Below, one piece after another: positions 56,335 through 64,000 of a stretch of DNA of 64,000 nucleotides (its first letter is position 1; each line of letters begins with the position of its first letter). The position numbers and the translations under genes were made by a program. The notes below the pieces were generated by a model that worked only from the letters and a program-made list of their open reading frames with translations, searched no databases and was not told the origin of the DNA. The stretch spans positions 1 through 64,000 of the forward strand of contig JAFMVE010000023.1 in the NCBI GenBank assembly GCA_025499705.1, in the 5' to 3' direction. The stretch is from Carboxylicivirga caseinilyticus. Lineage in GTDB: Bacteria > Bacteroidota > Bacteroidia > Bacteroidales > Marinilabiliaceae.

Positions 56335-57048
56335 ATGAAAGCAAACATTGAAATTTTTGATAGCAAAGATGCCATTGCTCACTATCTTGCCGATTATATA
56401 AAAAAACAACAGCAACAAAAGAGTGAACTTTACATTGCTCTCTCAGGTGGAAGCACACCCAAAACCATCTTTAAAATTTGGGCACAAGAATATGCCAAAA
56501 GCATAGATTGGGCTTCCATTAAGTTTTTTTGGGGCGATGAACGTTGCGTGCCCCCAGATGATATTGAAAGCAACTTTGGCATGACCAAAGAATACCTTTT
56601 TGATCATGTAGGCACCAAGGGTATTAATATCTTCAGGGTTAAAGGAGAATTAACTAATCAGCAGGCTTTAGAAGATTATATCTCATGTATTGAAGAAAAT
56701 GTTCCTTACTCAAATCACCTGCCGCAATTTGACATTATGTTACTGGGAATGGGAGACGACGGGCATACAGCTTCTATTTTTCCACATCAAATCGAACTAT
56801 GGAAATCAGATGAGATCTGCACTTTGGCTCAGCATCCGTTAAGTGGTCAGGTAAGAGTTAGTCTTACAGGCAAAACCATCAATAATTCGGAAAAGATTTT
56901 CTTTTTAGTTACAGGGGCTAACAAGGCTGAAAAAGCTGAAGAAATAATAAATCAATCAGGCAATTATAAAAACTATCCTGCCTCGCTCGTCAGTAATAAA
57001 CAAACAACCTGGTTGCTTGATTCAGAAGCTGCGTCAAAACTCAAATAA
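56335..57048 (+). CDS. pgl: 6-phosphogluconolactonase
   Basis: A 237-residue hydrolase, the next step after zwf. Motifs: LYIALSGGSTPKTIF near residue 32, KFFWGDERCVPPDDIESNFGM, MLLGMGDDGHTASIFPH. Adjacent to zwf in the same direction, as in many Bacteroidetes. Confidence 0.95.
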   Translation: MKANIEIFDSKDAIAHYLADYIKKQQQQKSELYIALSGGSTPKTIFKIWAQEYAKSIDWASIKFFWGDERCVPPDDIESNFGMTKEYLFDHVGTKGINIFRVKGELTNQQALEDYISCIEENVPYSNHLPQFDIMLLGMGDDGHTASIFPHQIELWKSDEICTLAQHPLSGQVRVSLTGKTINNSEKIFFLVTGANKAEKAEEIINQSGNYKNYPASLVSNKQTTWLLDSEAASKLK

Positions 57049-57127
57049 AATAAATTTTAACATTTTATCATAACATCAAACTTTTCCCTAACATTTTCCG
57101 TAACTTGTATATATCCATTATACATCT

Positions 57128-58303
57128 ATGATAAATACAAAACCAACAATATTACTTGTTGACGACTCTCAGGTTAATCTTGAGATATTAAAAGATGCGT
57201 TATCAAAGTATGTCACTTATTCGGCAATGGATGGTGACTCGGCTTTGGAGTTGGCTTTATCAAGAGAAAAACCGGACCTGATATTATTGGATATTATCAT
57301 GCCTGGGATTGATGGATTTGAAGTCTGCAAAATTCTGAAGAGTAACGAAGCAACCAGAGAAATTCCTGTCATCTTTATAACCGGCCAGAACGATATGGAC
57401 AGTATCATAAAAGGTTTTGAAGCCGGAGCAGTTGATTTTATTTCAAAACCATTTAATATACTGGAGCTCAAAGCTCGTGTTAAAACGCAGGTTGCTATTA
57501 AAATGGCACGTGATCAGAACAAGCGGTTGATACAGAAAATTGAGGCGATCAATAAAAAACTGACCGACAGCATCGAATACGCAAAGAAGATTCAGAATGC
57601 AAGCCTTCCAAAAAAAGAAGATATGGATCGTTTGCTACCTGAATATTTTGTCATGCTAAAACCACGAGATATTGTAAGTGGTGACTTTTATTGGGTCAGT
57701 GAAATTGATAGCAAAGTGATTATTGTTGCAGCAGACTGTACAGGCCATGGAGTTCCGGGGGCCATCATGAGTATGTTTGGCGTTGCTTACCTTCACGAAA
57801 TAATTAATAACAGAGGAGAAACAGAACCCGCCAAAATTCTCGATCGCCTGAGAGAAATAGTGATAGACTCATTACAGCAGGACGAAAAAAGTGAGATTAA
57901 GGATGGAATGGATATTAGCATCGTAACCATAGATAAAACAAAGAAAGAGCTACAATTTGCAGGTGCTTTTAATCCAATTATTCTCATCAGAAATAATTTC
58001 CTGAATATTTATCCGGCTGATCATATGCCTGTATCATATGGTGAAGTTGACCGGTCTTTCCGTAATCATACAATCAATTATGAGAATGGTGATTGCCTTT
58101 ACATGTATTCTGATGGATATGCTTCTCAATTTGGAGGTCCGAACGATAAGAAACTGATGCAAAAAGGCTTTCGTCAGATAATTTCAGAGCTACATCCGCT
58201 TCCTATGGAAGAGCAAAAAGACCAACTGGAAAAACATTTTATTGATTGGAAAGGATCCAATGATCAGATAGATGACATATTGGTAATGGGTATCAGACTA
58301 TAA
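57128..58303 (+). CDS. response regulator with PP2C/SpoIIE phosphatase output
   Basis: A 391-residue protein. Residues 1-120 are a receiver domain (Asp12-Asp13, phosphorylated Asp55 in LILLDIIMPG, Thr85, Lys107 in FISKPF). A helical linker (about 125-165) leads to a PP2C-type phosphatase domain with GDFYWV, AADCTGHGVPGAIMSM, DGMDIS, MYSDGY and the C-terminal DDI metal residues. RsbU-like proteins of this type act on anti-sigma-factor antagonists; here no such partner is adjacent. Confidence 0.92.
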   Translation: MINTKPTILLVDDSQVNLEILKDALSKYVTYSAMDGDSALELALSREKPDLILLDIIMPGIDGFEVCKILKSNEATREIPVIFITGQNDMDSIIKGFEAGAVDFISKPFNILELKARVKTQVAIKMARDQNKRLIQKIEAINKKLTDSIEYAKKIQNASLPKKEDMDRLLPEYFVMLKPRDIVSGDFYWVSEIDSKVIIVAADCTGHGVPGAIMSMFGVAYLHEIINNRGETEPAKILDRLREIVIDSLQQDEKSEIKDGMDISIVTIDKTKKELQFAGAFNPIILIRNNFLNIYPADHMPVSYGEVDRSFRNHTINYENGDCLYMYSDGYASQFGGPNDKKLMQKGFRQIISELHPLPMEEQKDQLEKHFIDWKGSNDQIDDILVMGIRL

Positions 58304-58407
58304 AACTAAACTATCCCAATTCAATTCTGTAAAAAAAATCAATTCTGAGTAAGGGTATTTTAATTGATTGCTTGTCCTTAATCCGAAAGCACAAGTAAAA
58401 TCAATTA

Positions 58408-59724
58408 ATGCTATATACCATGAAAGCAAATCCTTTTTTCTCAGCCCAAATTAATCGTGTGTTTACACTATTAATTATTGCTCTTTTTATTTCGGGAAAT
58501 ATACTGGGAAGTACATTTCTGAAAAAACAGGATCAGAATGATACGCTATCTTATAAGCTTGTTAAAGGAACTATAATGGATTCAGACAATGGATCTCCAT
58601 TAATATTTGCCAACCTAACCGTTGAAGATACCAACATTGCAACCGTATCCAATTCGGAGGGCGATTTCAGTTTGAAGATTCCTAAAGAAATGCTTAACAA
58701 AAAACTGACCGTTTCTTACATTGGTTACAAAAGCAAAATGGTCGACATAAAAGATTTAAAGGGTGATAAAAACAAAATTAAACTCGAACTATTAACAGTA
58801 TCTCTTGATGCTATTAATGTTTTTCCTAAAGACCCATACTTATTAATACAGGCTGTTATTCAGCGCCGTAATGAGAACTACATCCAGGAGGAAAGTCTTA
58901 TGACAGCCTTCTATAGAGAAACCATCAAAAACAGACGACAATATGCATCCCTTTCAGAAGCAGTAGTTGAAGTTTACAAGCATTCGTATGGTAACGATCG
59001 ACAAGATGTAATCAGACTGATGAAAGGTCGAAAAAGTGCCGATTATTCGAAACTTGACACTCTTGTTTTTAAGCTTCAGGGAGGCCCATACTCAACCATA
59101 ATGCTGGATATAATGAAAAATCCGTATATGATTCTGGATTATGATGTACTTGAAGATTATACTTTTAGTATTGCCAATATTACCCGTGAGGATAACCGAT
59201 TACTTTATGTTCTTGAATTTGCTCAACGCGAATGGGTACAAGAACCATTATTCTATGGTAAATTATATATCGATGCCGAAAGTCTGGCGATTGTAAATGC
59301 AACATACAACATTAACACCGAAGATCAGGCTGCTGTTGCGCGCATGTTCATTAAGCGTAAACCTGCCGGAGCACAAGTCTATCCTACCGAAGCCAGCTAT
59401 ATGGTATCCTATCGTGAAAAAGATGGTAAATGGATCTATGGTTATTCAAGAGGCGAATTAACCTTTAAAGTAAAATGGAATAAGCGTTTATTCAACTCTG
59501 TATATCACACCGGAATTGAGATGGCAGTAACCGACTGGAAAGCAACAAATGAAAAACCTTTCAAATCATCAGACAGAATGAAAATGAATATTGTTATGAC
59601 TGATGCTCAACTGGGTTTTGCAGATGATAATTTCTGGGGAAAATACAATGTTATAGAACCTGAGAAATCAATTGAAACAGCCATCAAAAAAATACAAAAG
59701 AATCTGGATAAACTGGAACATTAG
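58408..59724 (+). CDS. carboxypeptidase-like regulatory domain protein
   Basis: A 438-residue exported protein: hydrophobic N-terminus (residues 15-35) and a carboxypeptidase-D regulatory-like beta domain near residues 48-130 (KLVKGTIMDSDNGSPLIFANLTVEDTN). The rest (from about 145) is beta-rich, with FYRETIKNRRQYASLSEAVVEVYK, a pattern seen in many unnamed Bacteroidetes proteins. A start at 58420 (MKANPFF) is equally likely. Its role is unknown; it is probably periplasmic or outer-membrane associated. Confidence 0.75.
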   Translation: MLYTMKANPFFSAQINRVFTLLIIALFISGNILGSTFLKKQDQNDTLSYKLVKGTIMDSDNGSPLIFANLTVEDTNIATVSNSEGDFSLKIPKEMLNKKLTVSYIGYKSKMVDIKDLKGDKNKIKLELLTVSLDAINVFPKDPYLLIQAVIQRRNENYIQEESLMTAFYRETIKNRRQYASLSEAVVEVYKHSYGNDRQDVIRLMKGRKSADYSKLDTLVFKLQGGPYSTIMLDIMKNPYMILDYDVLEDYTFSIANITREDNRLLYVLEFAQREWVQEPLFYGKLYIDAESLAIVNATYNINTEDQAAVARMFIKRKPAGAQVYPTEASYMVSYREKDGKWIYGYSRGELTFKVKWNKRLFNSVYHTGIEMAVTDWKATNEKPFKSSDRMKMNIVMTDAQLGFADDNFWGKYNVIEPEKSIETAIKKIQKNLDKLEH

Positions 59725-59758
59725 AAGATTCCTACCACAGTATAATAGTGATAAAAGC

Positions 59759-59792
59759 AAAGCCGGACATTTTTTTTTAATGTTCGGCTTTT
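59759..59792. terminator. bidirectional terminator
   Basis: AAAGCCGGACAT pairs with ATGTTCGGCTTT (one mismatch) around a T-rich loop, lying between two convergent genes. Confidence 0.7.
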
Positions 59793-59814
59793 GTATTTAA
59801 ACATCCAAAACTTA

Positions 59815-61184
59815 TTAATTGTAAACAGCAATTTGTGCATTAAGCTTACGCATCTCTCTAAGTAAAAAGAAGAATGTTACAAAAGCTGAAATGGTATCTG
59901 CTATAGGACCTGCAAACCATACACCCTCCAGACCATAATATTTGGGTAAAATAAGCAAAACAGGCAATAAAACAATTACCTGACGAAGTAAGGAAATTAA
60001 TGCTGCTAAACCGGCTTTTCCTGTCGATTGAAAATAATTACCCGTAATAATCTGAAATCCTACGAGAGGCAAAGCCAGAAGAAATATTCGCAAACCTTTA
60101 ACACCTATCTCCAACAACTGGCTATCGTCAGTATTAAAGAGCTTAATGATAGCTCGCGGGAATAATTCACCTGCCAGAAATCCGATAACCGATATGATAG
60201 TAGCTGCAATTAAACTAATCACCAGTGTTTCTTTCACCCTGATGAAGTTTTTACCTCCAAAATTAAAACTGATTATTGGTTGTGCTGCCATATTAATGGC
60301 AATAACAGTCATCACCATCAGCATGGCAATACTTAAAATAATACCCATGGCTCCTACAGCAATATCACCTCCATACTCAACTAATTGCACGTTAAAAGTA
60401 CAAATACCAGACTGGAAGCCAGCTGCATGGCAAAAGGAGAAAAACCAATGGTAATAATATACCATACAATATCTCTTTTTATCCTGAAATTTCTGGAGTG
60501 TAAACGAATCACTGCTCTTTCGCTACGAAAATGAGCCAGTACCCAAAAACACAATACTATTTGTGAAATAACTGTAGCATAAGCTGCTCCCTTCACTCCC
60601 ATATCAAACCAGAAAATAAAGATAGGGTCCAGAATAATATTTAGCCCGGCCGCAATGAGCATTGAAAACATGGCTATTTTGGCACTTCCTTCTGATCGAA
60701 TAAGATTATTCAGCGAATAACCAACGATATGAAAAACCGTTCCCGATAATATAATATCAAGGTAATCGTTGGCATAATCATATGTCTCGTCATTTACTCC
60801 AAAGAACGTTAATAACGGATGTTTAATAAGGAACCCAATAAGGGTAATAAATAAAGACACAAGCACCATTAACACAAATGCATTTCCCAACACCTTCTCT
60901 GCCCTGTCGAAATCCTTTTTCCCTAGATTAAATGACACCCTTACACCTGCACCAACGCCTATTAGCATGCCAAAGGCAACCATAATAACCATAATTGGAA
61001 AAATGGCACTTAATCCCGAAAGAGCCAATGAGCCTACTCCCTGACCAATAAATATACGATCGACTATATTATAAAGCGAACTGATAATTACTCCTGCAAA
61101 AGCAGGCATAAAGTATTTATAAAGTAGTTTTGATATTTTCTCACTTTCCAGCTCTCTTACATTCCTTTCAGACATTCCTCTCAA
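59815..61184 (-). pseudogene. MATE efflux transporter, frameshifted
   Basis: The N-terminal part (61184 to about 60395) ends in FAMQLASSLVFVLLTCN and a stop. The C-terminal part continues in another frame as FNVQLVEYGGDIAVGAMGI. Together they form one MATE transporter of about 455 residues with about 12 membrane segments. The shift lies at a run of four T on the coding strand (60394-60397); one more T would restore VLFNVQLVEY. No other damage is visible, so it could be a recent mutation, a phase-variable site or a sequencing error. Confidence 0.85.
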
Positions 61185-61333
61185 TTTTGGTGCAAAGCTA
61201 CTAAAAGCAAAATCAATAAAGGTTAATAAATATTGATTTTACCCAAACAACACAATCATCCTAGTTACCAAACAACTACATCACTTATACCAACACAAAA
61301 CTATTTCTATCGTTATTTTTTAAGAAAATACTT

Positions 61334-61363
61334 TTGACAGATTGACTTGAATGATTATCTTTG
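61334..61363 (+). promoter_or_regulatory. promoter of the tRNA-Arg gene
   Basis: TTG (61334-61336), 19-nt spacer, TATCTTTG (61356-61363), an exact Bacteroidetes promoter, 30 bp before the tRNA. Confidence 0.75.
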
Positions 61364-61393
61364 CATCGCTTTTAGAAAAAGGCATTCAAGGAT

Positions 61394-61467
61394 GGTTCCG
61401 TAGCTCAGCTGGATAGAGCAACAGCCTTCTAAGCTGTGGGTCATGGGTTCGAATCCCGTCGGAATCA
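61394..61467 (+). tRNA. tRNA-Arg (TCT)
   Basis: A 74-nt cloverleaf. The acceptor stem GGTTCCG/CGGAATC has one G-U pair, the D arm GCTC/GAGC, the anticodon stem ACAGC/GCTGT holds loop CTTCTAA with anticodon TCT, and the T arm has GGTTCGAATCC. CCA is not encoded. The tRNA has its own promoter and terminator. An integrase pseudogene 300 bp downstream suggests its 3' end served as an integration site. Confidence 0.95.
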
Positions 61468-61490
61468 CTGAAAAGAACATCATAAACAAC

Positions 61491-61530
61491 AAAAAGCGCT
61501 TAAAATGAAGGTTTTAAGCGCTTTTGTTTT
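61491..61530 (+). terminator. terminator after tRNA-Arg
   Basis: AAAAGCGCTTAAAA and TTTTAAGCGCTTTT pair in a 14-bp perfect stem with a short loop, followed by GTTTTT. Confidence 0.85.
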
Positions 61531-61570
61531 TCCCTCAAATACCAAAAAATCGCTTAAAATACCCTCTTAA

Positions 61571-61735
61571 AAGAGACTTTACCGAGACCTATTCATTTTT
61601 TTAAAAAACAGGTCTCAGCAAATCATAACCTTCTGATATTTTGAAATTTATATTGGTTCAATTTAGGTCATTTTGGGTTTTATTTCGATAATTCAAGTGT
61701 GTAAATTCGAATTTGCCGAGACCTATCGAGACCAA
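61571..61735. repeat. GAGACC/GGTCTC repeat sites before the integrase
   Basis: The hexamer GAGACC occurs at 61584, 61718 and 61728 and its inverse GGTCTC at 61611; GAGAC also at 61573. Two copies extend to CCGAGACCTAT. Repeated short sites between the tRNA end and an integrase gene look like arm-type integrase binding sites or an operator. The 299-bp gap otherwise holds only the tRNA terminator. Confidence 0.45.
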
Positions 61736-61766
61736 TTATTGATAAATAATTTTAAAATATTGAATT

Positions 61767-62963
61767 ATGAGGCTCATTACTAACTTTTTATTAAAAAAAT
61801 CAAAACGCAGAAAAGATGGTAAATATCCTGTTTACATTCGATGTACAATTGATTTAAAAAGGATAGAATTGTCAACAGGTGTGTATTTAAATTCATGCGA
61901 TTGGGATAATTTAGCTCAGAAGGTTGCACCTCTAGCTGAGAATTCAAGGAATTTGAACAAAAAACTAAATAATTTTTCAAATACCATTTTTGATAAATAT
62001 TACCAATTAGAATCTCTTGGAAATCCATATGACATCAACAGCCTAAAAGAATGTTTAACCAACACTCCCCAACATTTCATTGTTGTTACCTTTCAAACCA
62101 TTCTTGATGATATTCATAGGCGTGTTGGATATGACTATTCTTATGGGACCTACAAACATTATAAAACCATTTTTGGGAGACTCAAGGAATTTATTAAAGT
62201 AACCTATAAAAAAACAGATATCCCTTTATCAGGCATCAATTACAAGTTTATAGCCTCATTTGACTCATTCTTAAAAATACATCATGGAGTCGGTCCTAAT
62301 ACAATTGGGCACTATCATAAAAAATTGAAAAAAGTATTAAATGATTCAATTGCCTTAGGTTTAATCAATAAGAATCCATACATAAATTTTAAGGTTAAAC
62401 GTTATCAACCCAATAGAGATTTCCTCTCTCTTAATGAGATTAAGAAGGTTGAAAACAAGAAAATTGAAATTGAAAGAATACGAACTGTTAGGGACATTTT
62501 TATATTTGCATGTTATACCGGCTTATCCTATTCTGATATCTAAAAGCTAACTAAATCACATATATTTAAAGGTGATGACGGTGAAGAGTGGATAATAATT
62601 GATAGAACTAAAACATTAAGTCGTTGCAGAATACCTCTTTTACCCAAAGCAAAAGCTATTCTTTACAAATACGAAAACTATCCAAAGAACGAAAACAAAG
62701 GTAAACTTCTACCTATAAACTCAAACCAAAGAATGAATACTTATCTTAAAGAAATAGCTGACATTTGCGAAATTAATAAGGATCTTACAATGCATATAGC
62801 TAGGCACACTTTTGCAACTACTGTTACGCTTGCCAATGGAGTTCCTATCGAAACTGTTTCTAAAATGTTAGGGCATACCTCGCTAAAAACTACACAGATT
62901 TACGGTAAAATAATAGACTCTAAAATAAGTAAGGATATGAAAAAGTTGAAAAGTATGTTTTAA
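61767..62963 (+). pseudogene. tyrosine recombinase (integrase), interrupted by a stop codon
   Basis: A 398-codon integrase reading frame broken by one TAA at 62541-62543. The N-terminal part has the Arm-DNA-binding-like start (MRLITNFLLKKSKRRKDGKYPVYIRCTI) and a core-binding domain. The catalytic domain continues after the stop without further damage: RTKT beta-hairpin Lys, HIARHTFAT, LGHTSLKTTQIYGKI with the nucleophilic Tyr. The first catalytic Arg position reads TGLSYSDI, with Ser, as described for the CTnDOT integrase. The stop replaces a residue that is usually Lys or Gln in SDxKKLT. It is probably the integrase of an element inserted at tRNA-Arg, now inactive unless readthrough occurs. 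Confidence 0.88.
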
Positions 62964-63012
62964 TAGATCTAAGATGTATTATTCGCTTCAAAATATTAAT
63001 TCACCTCGAAGA

Positions 63013-63053
63013 GCAAGACATCCGTTTTTCAGGTACTGAAAAACACATCTTGC
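63013..63053. repeat. long imperfect inverted repeat
   Basis: GCAAGA (63013) pairs with TCTTGC (63048-63053), and GTTTTTCAG (63024) with CTGAAAAAC (63036-63044), around GTA. It is a strong two-part hairpin after the integrase pseudogene, perhaps a terminator or an element structure. Confidence 0.6.
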
Positions 63054-63095
63054 ATTTACTTCTTAGCTGTCAATATGCCATCCTTTTCAGTGGAT

Positions 63096-63133
63096 AAAAA
63101 AAGGAAAAGTCATCCCTTAACTTTTCCCTTTTT
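63096..63133 (-). terminator. terminator of the DUF3945-type gene
   Basis: AAAAAGGAAAAGT and ACTTTTCCCTTTTT pair around CATCCCTTA with A/T runs at both ends, just past the stop of the gene at 63173. Confidence 0.6.
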
Positions 63134-63172
63134 AGCTGAAGGTTGAATGGTTTTCAACCTACTTTGACCCCT

Positions 63173-63835
63173 TTACTTTTTTTTTACCGTTTCGGTTTTG
63201 TCCTGTTTCTGATTTTGTGCTTTCTCTTGTTTAAAATCAGAAAACGAGATGGTACGTCCGGCAGGATCAACCTGGAGTGTAGCTGAGAATTTTTTATCGT
63301 TCTTTCCGGTCATACCATCCAGGCTGACTTTACCCCCTTCCATCAGGGTTTTCTTTTGCGATTCACTCAAACTAACCCCTTTAATAGAATCTGAAAGGGT
63401 AATATTCTTTTGCTTTAATGGAATGATCTCGTTGGTCTTAGTATCGACACCAATAAAATAATTGTCTTTCTTACCGTTCAGATCCTGCAGCTCAATCACG
63501 TTACCAATATTGCGGTCATTCAGCAAAGCTGCTTTTTCGTCATTGTTGAAAGTATGCCCCATAAACTGATCCGGGATATGAAGACGCTGAATAGGATGCA
63601 ATCTGACTTTGATCTCATCGCCTTCCTGCTGTAAACGAATCTTGGCAGGTATACGATAGTTTTCATCATTGATGCTGGCATTGACGGTATAGAGTTTCTG
63701 AGACCGGAATCCGTTCAGAAAATCATTCAGTTCTCGCTGATCCATCTTTTCAATAAAATCCTTTTTGATCGCCACCTTTTCGAGTTTATCCAGTGGTACC
63801 TCTTCCAACCTGTTCCCAAGTTGATATAGATTAAT
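63173..63835 (-). pseudogene. DUF3945/DUF4099-type protein of a conjugative element, 5'-truncated
   Basis: The frame reads without stops from at least INLYQLGNRLEEVPLDKLEKV (63835) to the stop at 63173, about 220 codons. VAIKKDFIEKMDQRELNDFLNG and the later GKNDKKFSATLQVDPAGRTISF match the DUF4099/DUF3945 modules of Bacteroidetes conjugative-element proteins of unknown function. No good start codon or N-terminal domain precedes it (only TTG at 63808), so the gene looks cut at its 5' end near 63840. The tail is charged (QEKAQNQKQDKTETVKKK). It is probably cargo or a relic of the element that carried the integrase. Confidence 0.7.
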
Positions 63836-63839
63836 TTTT

Positions 63840-64000
63840 AGGGTGTGATTTGTATAGATTTGATATTCGATCCATATGAAAAATCGATAGTATTTGTGTT
63901 GATTTGGTCTATTCCAGAGCTATTCAGATGGATTTAGTTCGTTGTGATTTTTCCATTTTAAGGTTATTAACTAAATAGTTCGCTTTGATATGATCTGTCA
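63840..64000. other. right edge of window, no gene recognised
   Basis: A/T-rich sequence with GATTTGGTC- and GTTGTGAT-like fragments but no repeated unit and no supported frame. The truncated DUF3945-type gene may have lost its start here. Confidence 0.4.

Noticed and set aside
63932-63955. GTTGTGATTTTTCC, similar to the start of a type II-C CRISPR repeat
   Set aside because: Single copy, no following repeat, and the similarity stops after about nine bases. It is not an array.

Overview
The window is low-GC DNA from a member of the Bacteroidota, most likely a marine or facultatively anaerobic Marinilabiliales/Bacteroidales-type bacterium (inference). The signs are a type II-C Cas9 of the Bacteroidetes kind, TonB receptors with DUF5689 lipoproteins, a MerR/B12 regulator, the carboxynorspermidine route to polyamines, lipoproteins with short Cys-Asp-rich N-termini, and several promoters of the Bacteroidetes type (TTG, 19 nt, TAnnTTTG).

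Region 1-6000 is mobile and defence DNA. It holds a possible IS21-type end, a frameshifted REP-associated (Y1) transposase with its palindromes, and an intact-looking cas9 on the minus strand. Just upstream of cas9 lie a tracrRNA on the opposite strand, a 22-codon remnant of the start of a second, different cas9, an HU-type gene, and a second tracrRNA. No cas1, cas2 or CRISPR array is in the window. This unusual arrangement (one Cas9, two tracrRNAs, a fossil of another Cas9) is one of the two most interesting parts.

Region 6000-26000 is mostly chromosomal housekeeping: S1/P1 nuclease, Sua5/YciO protein, a TrkA-TrkH-TrkH potassium uptake operon, ComEC, an MFS transporter, a DUF3078 protein, tryptophanase with a structured leader, a MATE pump, a CarH-like B12 regulator, a three-FAS1 lipoprotein, and yicC-gmk-nadD.

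Region 26000-33200 looks like a nucleic-acid or phosphate scavenging locus: a secreted EEP nuclease divergent from a TonB receptor and two DUF5689 (OB-fold-like) lipoproteins. Region 33400-38400 has the two late enzymes of the carboxynorspermidine pathway with an asparagine synthetase between them. hemF follows.

Region 39900-46100 is a co-directional cluster: a Cthe_2159-like (DUF4353) lipoprotein, a LytS-type kinase and LytTR regulator, a VTC-domain polyphosphate polymerase, a DUF4956 membrane protein and a DUF2490 outer-membrane protein. It reads as a regulated envelope polymer system of unknown output and is the second strong candidate for something undescribed.

Region 46200-54700 groups genes for anaerobic 2-oxoacid metabolism: a four-subunit 2-oxoacid:ferredoxin oxidoreductase, an aminotransferase, a flavodoxin, a fused ADP-forming acyl-CoA synthetase and HydE. 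Then come zwf-pgl, a response regulator with a PP2C output, and a carboxypeptidase-regulatory-domain protein.

The right end (59800-64000) carries a frameshifted MATE gene, a tRNA-Arg(TCT), and the decayed edge of an integrated element: an integrase with an in-frame stop and a 5'-truncated DUF3945-type gene.
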